Source: Heterocephalus glaber
Lineage: Eukaryota; Chordata; Mammalia; Rodentia; Bathyergidae
NCBI RefSeq assembly: GCF_000247695.1
Contig: NW_004624800.1
Location: 8,831,980-8,895,979, forward strand
Length of the DNA stretch: 64,000 bases
Reading direction: 5' to 3'
Both the position numbers and the translations under genes were made by a program. The notes beneath the pieces were generated by a model that saw nothing but the letters and a program-made list of their open reading frames with translations, ran no database searches and was not told the DNA's origin. Shown here one piece after another: positions 1 to 11,923 of this stretch; positions within the stretch are counted from its first letter, which is position 1, and each line of letters starts with the position of its first letter.

Positions 1-66
1 TCAATCTATAAAAATATTCTGGTCCTGAAAAATAGACATCTAGAACAATCAAAGCAAAGATCATTG

Positions 67-515
67 CTATGGCTTGTGTCTAGATGTCCTCTCAAAGTCT
101 CTTGTGGACAGTGGTTGGCTTTTCAGATCCTGTGGCTGGATCTAGGCTGTGTGATGCTAGGATTAAGGGTGCATGATTATTAAAGTAGTCCACTGATTGG
201 TTTGGCATAGTTCTGGGCGTGGCTAATGAGAAGGCCCACTCTGGGTGTCAGTGGCACCACCAAAAGGGCAGGTAGCTTGGAAGGAATAAAAGGGAGAGGC
301 AGGCTGCTGCTATTTCACTACTTTGCTGCTTATTGCCTTTTCCCGCCAGGAACTCCTTCTGCTCTGCGATCCCCCTCTTCCATGGCACCCAGCCTTGGAG
401 TCAGCCAAATAGGAACTGAAAATTCTACAAACTTTGAGTCAAAATAAACCTTTCGTCCTTTAACTTGTGGGTATTGGGTTGTTTGTCTCAGCAATGAGAA
501 AATTAACTAAGATAA
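67..515 (+). mobile_element. MaLR-like solo LTR
   Basis: The order of signals is that of a retroviral LTR: a U3-like stretch, a TATA-like box (ggaataaaagggagagg, about 280-296), and a poly(A) signal (caaaataaacc, about 440-450). It ends in a pyrimidine-rich tail (cctttcgtcctttaac) and a short sequence ending near ttaactaagat. The opening words (ctatggcttgtgtctagatg) and the closing architecture resemble mammalian MaLR (ERVL-MaLR) LTRs. I see no internal retroviral sequence on either side, so it would be a solo LTR. A 73-residue frame inside it is not a gene. Exact ends and a target duplication could not be fixed. It could instead be another non-autonomous LTR family. Confidence 0.5.
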
Positions 516-520
516 TAATT

Positions 521-3500
521 TTTGATAGTGTTTAAGTAATTCAAAGACTATTAAGGAAAAGTAATACACCTGTGTGATTTTTGAGCAATGCTCAGTGAGC
601 TATAATAAAGCACTTAGCTATTGGGGCAAATGAGTCAATGGCCAAAGAGCATCCTAAGGACAAAGAAAAGAAAGAAAATGCTAAGGGGAGACAAAAGAAT
701 GAAAAGCAGAGCACATGATACAATGCGGATGCTCCAAATAATATTTTAGGAGATAGCTTGTAAACCAACATGCAAAGCAATGACCTTAGATTCTTTTTGT
801 TTAATAGATGACTTTCAACTCTCATGTATAATATATACAGAGAGAGTGACACTAAAAGCTGGTATGCCTTTATGTGCCTGCAATTCCACTCTTTTACAAG
901 GTGTCCTGATTAATGTATCAGGGAATCTCTTGGTCATAATGACTTATGAGGGTGCTGCTGGGGTTTATGAAGCATCCCTTTGATCATTTAAAGTGAGCCA
1001 CTCGGCACAATTTTGGTATTTGGTTTTCAGGAACAAACCACCGGTTATTCTGAGGCTTTAATTTAATTAAATGTGTTGCTGACATTATTGAGTGGATTAT
1101 AAATGTTATATTCTACTTTTGAAGTTCAGAGTTGTGAAATTTATATCTATATGTCTAATAATACTATGGTACTTTTCTCTCCATGAATGCCTCTGGCAAT
1201 AACTATAGGGTCAATGCTTGGAATGCAGTCAAGGTGCAAGGTTAGGGGAGGATTTTGAAATCACAGTTTACGCTTGGCAAAGAGAATCCTAACATTTTCT
1301 ATACAAACAAATGAAATGCCAGAGAAGAGTCTCAAAATCAGAGGTTTTGAGAGAAATCTGGAATTGCTCAACCTGAGTTAGCTCTGTGTGTTGAAATGAT
1401 TTGACCTAGAAAAAAAAATGCTCTCTACAAATAATCAGTGAAGCTGAGGAAAAATTAAAATGATTTTTAGTGGTTGACCTTTGTTGCATGCTGGACTATT
1501 ACAAGACAGTAGTAATTATTATCTGAGCATAGATTGTGGAATAATGACTATTGCTAAAACAAAGTGGCCAAGTAACTTTGTATTTATTTAGTTATTTAAA
1601 CAGAGAATCATACTAGGTAAAAACTGGAAAAGATATTGAAAATCATACCCCACTTTAGCATCTGTTTTAGATGATGAGAACTCACATTTTTTTTCTTTCT
1701 CTATTAACAGTTCCTGAATATATTTGAATTTAAGAGTCTTAGTAGCTTTTTAAATTTTTAAAATTTAAAATACAATTTGCTTACCCTCTTGAGGAACTTT
1801 TGAAAAATATAAATGTTGGGAAATCATGAGCTCACTCAAGATATAGAACAGTGCCCCACCCCCCAACATTCCTCAGGACACACTACCCCTAACATTCCCT
1901 GCCCTATTTCCAGGGCTTGGAGGTTCCTTTTTGATTCATTCGCTCATTCATTTATTTATTTTTTCTTTTCTGTCTAGTTTTGCCTTTCCAACATACCTTT
2001 TAATAGCAGGAAAAGCACACTTGTTCATTTTTTCAAGCTGTTTGGAGAAAAGAGTTGACTAAAATATTTCTTCCACATTACGTATAACGCATTTGCCTAA
2101 ATGTAAACAATAAAACTGAAGACTGCTCCTTTTATTTGCTACTGCAGCAGGGTTCCCTTTCTACTGCCATACTGTTGGACCCAGGATTAGAGAAGGGCTT
2201 CTGGGTGCCCCTGAATGAATATTTTCATACCCTTTCAAAATGATGGTTCAAATATATACATATATATATTCAACATTTATTAGAGGAAGGGCCTGGCACT
2301 TGGTTGAGGACAAAGGCAGAAATGAAGGGGTGTGGAAAGGAGCACCTTGCTCCTGGCATGATCCCTTTAACCAAACACATACACAGCAATTAACCAACAA
2401 TTTGGGGGAGTTACACAGCTTTGATATGGGAGGTACAAACAAGAATTTATTAAATCTACTTCAGGAAGCTTACCCAAGAATGTTATTGTTCAGAACTCTT
2501 AAATTTTGATAAATATCTCTTCTTCACTTCACATCTTCATGGATGTTTTATTTAGTGTTTCACACCATTGCCCTCCCACTTTCTCTGATACATGTCACTT
2601 CTGTCCTTTACCTAAGGAGATCAATAAGCCATCATAGTCACCTGCACCTCAGGAGTCTCCTCCTTTTCCTTCACAGCCTCAGCCTCCTGGCAGGCAGTGT
2701 ATCCTCTGCTTCTGGTTACAAAGGAAATAAAGTGGGAAGTGCAATGCTGTGAATCCTAGAGCCAGCATCGACTCGTCAATTAAGCTTTCGTACTGTAACA
2801 GAGTTTAAGTTGTGGTCACATTTTTATACTCAAATAGTGTAACACACACAGGTATGTTTCATTTCCTCCTTTCTCATTCATCTAGTGCTTGCTGAGTTTG
2901 ATGCACAGTGCTTGTCACTACATGCTCAGAGGGCCTAGGTTAAGTTGGGAAAAATTAGCCTTCCAATAAACAGGTTGCTATTTCCTATGGAAAATGTTTG
3001 GCTACTTTAAGTTCCAAATAGTAGATTTTTGAACACACTTGGTAATCCCAAAACTATTTATCAACTTGGGGTTGCTTGCATAATCAAAATGAACAACTGA
3101 ACCTCTATTAGTCATTAATATGTCTCATTTCTGTTAAATTGAAGTGTCATTGTTTTAATTGGAGTGAGGGGTAGAAAAGCTGATTGCTATCACTGTTAAA
3201 GACATTCCTTTTTCCCTTGGCACAGCGATGTGCCACACAGATTTAACAAAAAGAAATAACAGCACTATTAAACTCATCTTGGCTTGTCATCAGCACTGCA
3301 TGATTGGTTGCATCTTAATATTCAGGGTCTAGTAACTGTCATGAGATAAATCTTCCATTAAAATATACATGAATAATCAGATTAAATGTCACATCTCCAA
3401 AGAAAGATCATCTGATCAGGGGTAACATCAGCTAATTTCTTTATTTGTTTGTAGAGCACTATTAAAGTGGAAGCAATCAGTATGGAAAACTTCTCTGCTG

Positions 3501-4041
3501 ATGTGTGAATTACGTAGCAATTATGTGGTACCTTGCCCTTGGAAGAGAGAGAAAAATAAAAAATATTTCCTTCATTTTTTAAGAAAAATACATGAGATTT
3601 TCATTAATATCCTGACCATTTCTTTCCACTATGTGTTATTTTTATATTAATTGTCAGCATTCTTTCATTTGGAAATTAGATAGAAGGAACTCTTATTCAC
3701 TCTGGATCACTGGGGATTTTGGCCACTGTAATATCATAATCCTATATTGAACAGTTGACTTTATTGAAAGATTCTGTACATAGATCCAGCAATGTGTATT
3801 GATGTGTACCAGGAGACAACTGAAGTAAAAATGATGTGGGTAGGATGGATAAAGCTAGAGTTTGAGTCTTGAACAAAAGCATATTGTTCTATTTTATGGG
3901 CAGATAACCATCCCACTGAATTGTTACAAAGGATGCTTTTGATACTGGGTCAAACTCATTGTAGGCAGCCTAGGAGGTGATGGCCAAGAGAGAGATGGCA
4001 AAAAAGATCTCTTTCTGAAGGGACTCAAAAAGTATATGTAC
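521..4041. other. Single-copy AT-rich DNA, no gene seen
   Basis: No reading frame longer than about 90 codons occurs here, and none has a recognisable domain. A weak L2/MIR-like fragment may lie near 2875-2950. The stretch 3030-3560 is listed separately as a possible conserved non-coding element. The remainder looks like ordinary diverged intergenic or intronic sequence. Confidence 0.5.
3030..3560. promoter_or_regulatory. Candidate conserved non-coding element
   Basis: This stretch has balanced composition and no microsatellite or recognised transposon. It contains many homeodomain-type TAAT/ATTA cores and other compact transcription-factor-like words (e.g. attagtcattaatatg near 3107-3122, tgatcagg near 3413, gtgtgaattacgtagcaatt near 3504). 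That texture is typical of vertebrate developmental enhancers. The call is by texture only: no alignment was possible and no single site is diagnostic. It may be plain single-copy DNA. Confidence 0.25.
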
Positions 4042-4133
4042 GGGCACAGGGATTTAGCTCATTGGTGCCGCGGCCTGCCTCCCAAGCATAAGGTCCCGAG
4101 TTCAATCCCTGGTACCAAAAAAAAAAAAAAAAA
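4042..4133 (+). mobile_element. ID-type tRNA-derived SINE
   Basis: The body carries an RNA polymerase III box A (gatttagctcattggtg) and box B (gagttcaatccct) with tRNA spacing. It ends in ggtacc and a pure A tail of about 17. Imperfect target-site duplications flank it: AAAGTATATGTA ending at 4040 and AAAGTATTTGTA from 4131. The A tail and the duplication show it is a retroposed SINE and not a tRNA gene. The A box differs by a few bases from the copies near 37.4 kb, so it is probably no longer transcribed. Confidence 0.9.
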
Positions 4134-7100
4134 GTATTTGTATGAGTTCCCTACAACATAGATACACCAATGTCCCTAGATCTCTGAGGGCAGCTGATTC
4201 TAGGATCCCCTGGGGTACCAGATTCCAAAGACATTCAAATTTCTCATATAATGTGATGCAGGATTTGGATACATTCTATGCACCCTCCAGGACACTTTAA
4301 GTCATCTCTATGTAACTTATAATACAATATAAATGCCATGTAATTAGTTCTTACAGTATTATTTAGAGAACAATGACAAGAAAAAATGTGTATGTTCAGC
4401 ATAGAGGCCACCATTGTAGGTCGAACTGTATAGTACATGAATGAAGGGTGAGGTAAACAAAGCACTCATGAGTAGCTGAATAACACTGGGGAGGCTAAGG
4501 ATCTGTGAAAGGAGACTCCAGCAGGTTATGCCTACACATCCATTTGTTTGATTGGATTTGGCATAGAGCTTGATGCATGACAAATTCAAGTTTTGCTTTT
4601 TAAAATTTTCTTTGCAATCAGCAGTTGGTTGAATTTGCTGATGCAAGATGTGAGGACACAAAGGAACTGGTGTAACTTTCTAATGGATCAGCCTCATATT
4701 TATTTTTAATCAAGATTTTATATCCAGATATCCCTAAAGCTTATTGATACCAAAGTCCACATGCTGTACAGATAATAGGAGCATTAAGTACCCGATTTAT
4801 GATGGAATTATATGATGGCCTATCAGGTAGCCTGTGATTAACTTCACACTAATGTCAAAGCCATATGGTATCCTATCCATTTCCTTAACAGAGCTGTCTC
4901 CTTGATGTCATTTACTGTAGGTTAATCTCTGATTTGCAAGAAATGTAGAACAGTATCTATTCCCAGATACAGATTTTTCAATAAACACAAATCCATTATC
5001 CTGGTTAATTACATTCAAAATACCCACATTCCATTCAATACCCAGTCAGTAGTACATGGGGCCAAAAGGCATCCACTTCAAAAAGTTCCCTCTTTTCAAG
5101 CTGTAAAAGAATTAGGTAGACCTTAAGTTAAGAAATAGATCTAGTCTATTTTTTTCTCAGTTCATATAATTTATTGCAGTTAGTACACAGTTTTAAAATT
5201 CACCTACATACCAATAGCACAAAACTAAAGAGCATTATGTTATGTTATTATAAGTTATGTCATTATAAATTATGTTTCCCTCAAGAAAATAAAACATACT
5301 ATGATTGTCAAAGCCAGATGTCAGCCTAATTTTTAAAAGAAAGGAAGAATAGGAAACTAAGAAAAGGAGAAAGCAGTCACTCACTATGATCACAAAAAGA
5401 AAATCCAAAAGAAAGCTCGTTTTTCTCATATACACTGTATTCTCTAAATTAATAAAATTTATTTTAACATAAACTGATTTTTAAAAAACTAGGAACTCTT
5501 CAAGTAAGATAATGCTCCAATGCAATTTTCACAGCTTTTTTTTGTTTGCTTGGTTTAAATGCCATGACAGCCAAATTAATACATATTTGACCAAATATTT
5601 CCAAAACAGTACAACATACAATGGAGTTTTCCATTCAGTATCTTAAGTACAAAATAGGCTATGCTTACTGTAGTTGAAGTGATCAAATTTTAAACAAAAT
5701 AAAGTTTTCTTTTAAAAAAGGGGAAAAGAGCAAACATTTTCCATAGACCTTATTTGTAGCTGCAAAAGGAAAACAAACACTGTGATCTGCTCTTAAAAGT
5801 ATCATCCACCAGGCCATTCATACATAAGTATTACCAAGGCTAGTGTTCCCTGTTGAGAAAGAAAATAGTGTTTATGTTGTTAAACCAGAAGCAAATTGCT
5901 TGTTAAAGAGGTTCTAAAGAAGAAAAAGTTCCCTTTATTTCAGAAAACTGTTTTTCCTCCCGTGGTTTTGATTGTGAAGGGCTTTCTTTATTGCAATTCA
6001 GTTATTCTTCCAATTAATTTTATTCTGCTTTTTGTTTACTGATTTTTTATGTGTAGCGATCATGTGATTTATAAATTATCTTACCTAAATTAAAAATTTA
6101 TGGAAACAAACAGTCTAGATTCTTAACGAATTATAACAGAGGTTTCAATGAATGTGCTCTGGGTCATAATTTTATAATCTTTGTGACTCTGTCAGCAGGC
6201 CACAATTTTTTTAAAAAAGTTGCTGAGTCATAATCACTGGTACTTGTGGTGGCTGTTATATTTGTTTGTGACTAAACGTTTATAATTATATATTCTTCAA
6301 TTAAATTTAAAATAATATATTTTTATAAATATAGACAAGTATCTACTAATAGTCTTTACAAATTTTAGATCAATAGGCAAAGATTTTAAAAAGACTTTTT
6401 GGTTATAAATATTACTACACATTATAGTTAAACCTTTTCCATTATTATTTAGAAAATGTTGATTTTAAATTAACTGAAAATATTCATTGGATAGCCCATG
6501 TACATTTGGTCTCAATAGTCTTTATACTAAAGTAGGATGTTTTGGAAAATACAACCAAGACTGCTTAATTTTGAATAGATTTTAAATTCTATTTGCTTTT
6601 AATCTTGCCATGTTTGGATGCTAACGTATATGAGATATTTTATATTTAGTTCTGAAATTTTCATTTGTGGTATTATGTTGCTCACATATTTTTAACGTCA
6701 CATTTTCCTGAATGTAAAATAATGAAACTGCATTTACATTTGATGAAAATTGCAGTAACTCTCTTTTTATTTCAAGCCTTGAAATTTCTGCATAGTTTCG
6801 GGAATAACTTTGGGGATTTATCAATGAAAAACATGATCATTAAAATTCCACTTATGTCTCCTGATTTAACCAAACTCTTTCTCGCTGAGACAATCAAATT
6901 CTGTTTCGTCATTTGAAGAAACTGAAGCACCTAGGGTTATAGCGACATGTAGATGGTTACTTCTGTGAGACAAGAGCCAGGTCTCTCAGGTTGCAGAATA
7001 TTGTTCTTAATACTAAACCCCTTGACATATTGAATGTATATCATACATATTGACCGAGCATTATGATGGGTTACCATTATTGATTTTTGAATTAAATTTT

Positions 7101-7589
7101 AAAAGTTTTTTCTAAAATTTTTTGATCAGGCAGAATTTGAAAATTTGTAGTTGATGGAATGACAACACAAGAGACTTTTTAAAGCTTAGAGACAGGTCAA
7201 GTGAGTTGTATGTGAGTGATATTACTAAGAACTACCAGACAGTATGAAATTACCTGTGAGATATTTAAGAATTGGCTGGATCTTATAAAAACACAGTTTC
7301 AGTAAGATCCAGTAGTGTGCGGTACAGCTACACACAGAATGTTTACTCTGCAAATCTCTTGCTTTAATAAAACACTTTCCAATCTAGCTATATATGGCCA
7401 AAAAGGAAATTTGAAGAGATTAAATAAATAATTAAAGAACCTGAGACCATTTGGGTTCATTAATAAATACACATTAAAGAAAGTGTTTAGTATTTGTTAA
7501 GTACTCAACCTCTTGCAGGTAGAGGAGGACACTGGTGTAACTTGGTACGCAACTGCAAGGAGCAGGGGAATTTTAGGGAAGTAGATTTC
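4134..7589. other. Single-copy AT-rich DNA, no gene seen
   Basis: The base composition is strongly AT-rich, with runs such as 6290-6330 that are nearly pure A/T. Reading frames of up to 100 codons (e.g. minus strand 4359-4661) have no domain, signal or codon bias and overlap one another on both strands. No SINE, LTR or L1 signature was recognised. Confidence 0.5.
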
Positions 7590-8129
7590 TGTCGGGAGCA
7601 ATGTTACATAATTTTAGGGAAAAATCATTTGGTTAGCTTAGTTCTCCTGCCTACAGCCCAGCTATGGAATTCCGAGACATAATTCCCTTTTGGCCTTCGG
7701 TCACAGCTGAGACCTCAATGATCCAGGGAAGCTGTGATTCTCCAGGACAAGAAACATCCTGGGAGCTGAAAACATCCTGGGAGGAACAAACATCTACTCA
7801 GTTCCGCGTTGTTCTTGGATTGTAACATCTTGTTTACACGCATGTACTGAACTCTCTGCAAGTCATTTGTTACATTTGTTTCTCCCGATGTATGTACTGA
7901 ACTCTCTGCAAGTCATTTGTTACATTTGTTTCTCCCGATGTACTGAGTACTGAATAAAAGGTGCGGTAAGCTGGGGGCTTTCGTCTTTGCCTCCCAGAGC
8001 AGCACCCATCAGACCCAAAGCTCAGCTTCTTCTCAGTCTCATTTTTCTACCTTTCCGGTAATTCGCCGTGTGCTGCCGTGGCTCGCAGGAGACTAGGACT
8101 TAACTGCAGAGGTTCCGCTGTTCCCTACA
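7590..8129 (+). mobile_element. ERVK-like (ERV2) solo LTR
   Basis: The element starts TGTCGGGAGCA and ends CCCTACA, fitting the TG...CA ends of class II (IAP/ERVK-like) LTRs. A 6-bp target duplication is likely: gatttc at 7584-7589 and tatttc at 8130-8135, one mismatch. Inside are a TATA/poly(A)-like AATAAAAGG (about 7953-7961), then a GC-richer R/U5-like part (ctttcgtctttgcctcccag...). It is about 540 bp, a normal LTR length. No gag, pol or env lies on either side, so it is a solo LTR left by recombination. The sequence is relatively intact, suggesting it is younger than most repeats here. Confidence 0.72.
7842..7941 (+). repeat. 50-bp tandem duplication inside the LTR
   Basis: Two adjacent 50-bp units (7842-7891 and 7892-7941) are nearly identical, beginning atgtactgaactctctgcaa and ending ttctcccgatgt. 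They lie in the U3 part just upstream of the TATA-like box. Duplicated U3 segments are common in retroviral LTRs, where they can act as enhancer repeats. Activity here is an inference from position only. Confidence 0.9.
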
Positions 8130-11100
8130 TATTTCAGCTCAGTGTAAAACACACTACTATAATAAATGATATCCATAAATGAAATGGGTTTGGGAAATCT
8201 ATAGTTCTAGTAAGATTTGTTTTGAAAATATTAATTTCACCCTTTTCAAACTATTTCAGTGTAGTTGATTTAAATTGACCACTTCATATTCCTCTAAAGC
8301 CATCTCAAAAATTCACATAAATGTGTAGTATTGTGTGCATTACATGGTTGAATTTATTGTATGAAATAAAATTCCCTTACTAACCAATATATATCACTTC
8401 CTAAAATATGAAAGCTAACACAATGTGGCATTTATTTCTCCCTAATGAACTCATCATCACAGTATTTTCTGCATTGAATTGGTAGTAGTTTCTGGATGAG
8501 CTATTCTCAAAAAATAATGCTCTGATTTGCTTCTGTTCCTATTACTTGTTACTTAGGTGCAATGTGCAATAAAACATCTGGAATTTTCAATAAATAATTT
8601 GCAAAAAGAAAAATCTTCTTATACACTGCCAATTTCATGGTTCCAATAACTGGTAGAAGCACAGATATATCTTTGATGATGATTATAAAGGTCAATGGAA
8701 ATTTTAGGCAATCAGTGGGACATTTCTCATTCAGGAAATATCAGACATTCTCTGGTATAAAATATTATATTATTAAAAATATTTTGCATGCTAGTATACC
8801 ACCGATACTCTTGAAATGATACATCTATGGAAACCATGCAAATACTCTTGTTTTACACTTTGAAATATGTATAAAATTATAAATTTACAGCCATTTAAAT
8901 GCATATTAAGAAACCTTTAATGAAAATAAAAATGTTAACATTGCCAGTGCTATTAAATTAATAAATAATATGATAAATATACTAAATCTGTTCTGTCCAC
9001 AGGAGACCTTATACTTAGATAGTATGAAATTCCTCATGTAGTGAGAAGTTAGAAGGGTAACTCAACAGAGACAAACATGAGACAATAGATGTTTGCTGAG
9101 CAGTTTAAAATTCCATGTAATTTGCAGTGTATGACATATAGCATAATGTATTTCAGGAAGTACATTTCTGAAATTATGTGGAAAATGGAAGCAGACATCA
9201 CTAGTTAAGAGCATGAATCATAACATAAAAATATTGAAATAATTAAAACAAAGCAAGGATCATTTTTGTGGGCTTGAATTAGAAGGTTATTCTGTAAGTA
9301 TGTAAAAGTTTGAGCTCCACAGTCTTACATACTTACTTCTGTTGGCTCTGTTATATACAATATAGAATACTTTGTTTCTCTCTCCATTTCCATTCGTAAA
9401 GATCAACCCTTGAATAGCGAGGGAAAAGAAAGTTCCAGAAAAGCTTGAGGGGTCTAGTTCACTCTTCTTTGTCTCATTCTGCCTAAGATGCCTGATTTTG
9501 TGCCAGGACTCATACTATGAGCTTCCTCTTTGTTCTCATATTTCTTCTAGAGCAATCTGTAACACCAATCCACTAACATATGAAGAAAGTTTTCCTTCCC
9601 CCTAAGTGCTCCAACTTTTTATTTATGTTTTTAAGTTGACAAATTTTAGGCGTATAAAACTTACGCATTTTACATACATGAAGATTGTAAGCATTCACCA
9701 ACTACATCATAATATTTTGAATATTTCTGTGTACCTACACACACATTGTGGAAAGATTAGATCTTGTAAATTAATATATCCAATATCTCACATGGTTTTC
9801 TTTCTTTCTTTTTTTTTGATGACAACACTACATTGCTAAGCACTTTTCAAGACAACATTGCTCAATATACTCACCGTGTTTTACAATAAATCTCTTGAAC
9901 TTCTTCCTATCTAAATGAAGCTTTTTGTCCTTTGATTTATCTAATCACCCACCCTCAACCACAGGAGCCTCTGGTGACCACCGTTTTACTCTCTTCTTTT
10001 TAGATTCTACATGTAAGTGACAAAGTGTTCTAAGATTTTCATGAGTTAGTTTGATACTATTTCTGTTGAGTTCCATACTATTCTCTAGATCTATTAGTCT
10101 TATCTTTCTTTGAGGGAGAATATTGTCTGTGTGCTGAGATATGGGAATGGCTGGAAGCTATTTCGGTCTAAGAAATTACATCTTAACTAAAGGAGTCAGA
10201 AAAAGTTTTCCTATATGAATAAGAAAAGACACCATGGAAATTCTACATAGTATTATTAAATATCACTTTAGAGATACTGAGAAATTGTTTTGTATGACAT
10301 TACATTTATACATGTCCAAAACCACATAAATTAGTATATACATAATATCCATTTTCCCAAACCAAGCAGAAGAACAAAAGAGGAATCAAAGCCAGCCTTA
10401 AAACTGACTGAATTGTATGAAACAAGGAAATAGTAAAAATGTTCATTTTTCCTGTAAAGTATTTTCATAGAGCCGAACAACACCTTCTAAATTTTAAAGT
10501 GTATTTATGTTCCAGAGCTTTTAAACCTTTTGGACCTAAATAGTGAAGTTGATGAGAAGACTATTATAACTATAATTCAAACTATAATCTGAAACATTAA
10601 TATGCCCTAAAATAACATGTTGCAAAATGCACACTCTAAAGGTCATTGCATATAACTTTAAGTTATTTGGCATTAAATTAAAATTCTACTCTCAATGTTA
10701 GCTAAATCAGTGTTCTATAAAGTTTTTAAAGAATAAGACATTATAGGAGAATGATATGAAGTGGTAATTATTATAATCAAAATATCTCAAAAGTTTGGTT
10801 TGGAAAACTTACTCATTCTTTTAATCCTGAGCTATGAAGCATTTTTTCCTAGTTATCATATAAAAAATTGCTTTCTTTAGCATAATCAATCAGTTTTTGT
10901 CTGATCGACTATTCAGTTTACATGAAGTGATAGGCATTTTCATAAATATTGCATCAAATATCAAGTAGTCAATTAAGAAAATAAATAAAAGCTTGCCTGA
11001 GTGTGTAAATAAACACACACTTGTCAAGCTAGGGATGGACTGAAGGATATGGGTCTACAAAAAGACTTCACTTAAAATGTATGGCTTTTAAAAAAGCAGG

Positions 11101-11500
11101 TTGTGGTACGATTTAACTGAAATGAACACGTGTAGAAAGTATATAGGGCTAATACACAGATAAGCAATAAAATGACATGTTTCTAGTATTATAACTGTTA
11201 TTTTGATGAAGATATCAAAGAAAGAAATGTATTTTTTCAATTGTACATTTTAATATTTTTGTTCTAAACTGTAATTCTTGAGGGGTTTAGATTGTATACT
11301 GAAAACATTTTCTCCTGTCCAACTCTAATGAGAAAAACATTTATAATTAGGTACTCATGTTTACAGGGTTGGATGTTTGTTTTAACATTATGTTAAAATA
11401 TGATTTTTCCCATTGTCGGTATGCTATTTTATTTTGCATCATTATGTTTCTCTTTTATGCATTCCTCACTATATTCTGGAATGCGGGTTTATGTTTGCTT

Positions 11501-11540
11501 TCACCCCAACTATGCACTTGTTTCTTATGTAATTCCCAGG
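11501..11540 (+). repeat. Local 40-bp duplication, copy 1
   Basis: This 40-base word (starts tcaccccaactatgcacttg) recurs at 11884-11923 with two substitutions, 383 bp downstream in the same orientation. Similarity stops sharply on both sides. The sequence does not look like a known transposon end. Confidence 0.9.
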
Positions 11541-11883
11541 GAGTTAATGATTGTTAAGGTTTCCACATTACTAGGAAAGTTCCCTCTCAGGCTTTTTCTC
11601 TCAGCATTCCCTTGCTTGTTTATTCTTGCTTATTGAATATTAGAAATGTTTGTGCTTGTTTCCTTCCCAAAATTCCAACTGACATTTTAATTTGAATCAC
11701 ATTCAGTTAATAAGTAAAAGAAACTGTTATCATTTATAACATATGGAGTTCATAGAATAGTGAGAAACATACACAGCATATAGGTAAATACATTTGTAAA
11801 ACAGAGTATAAAGGCACATTTGCAAAAGCTTTCAAATACATTTACTTAAGCATCAGTTTTGAACACTGCTTCTGGCCATTTCT

Positions 11884-11923
11884 TCACCCCATCTATGCAC
11901 TTGTTTCTTATGTAATTCGCAGG
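11884..11923 (+). repeat. Local 40-bp duplication, copy 2
   Basis: Second copy of the word at 11501-11540, beginning tcaccccatctatgcacttg, with two mismatches over 40 bases. Flanks are unrelated to those of copy 1, so this looks like a short templated insertion or the relic of a small duplication. Confidence 0.9.
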
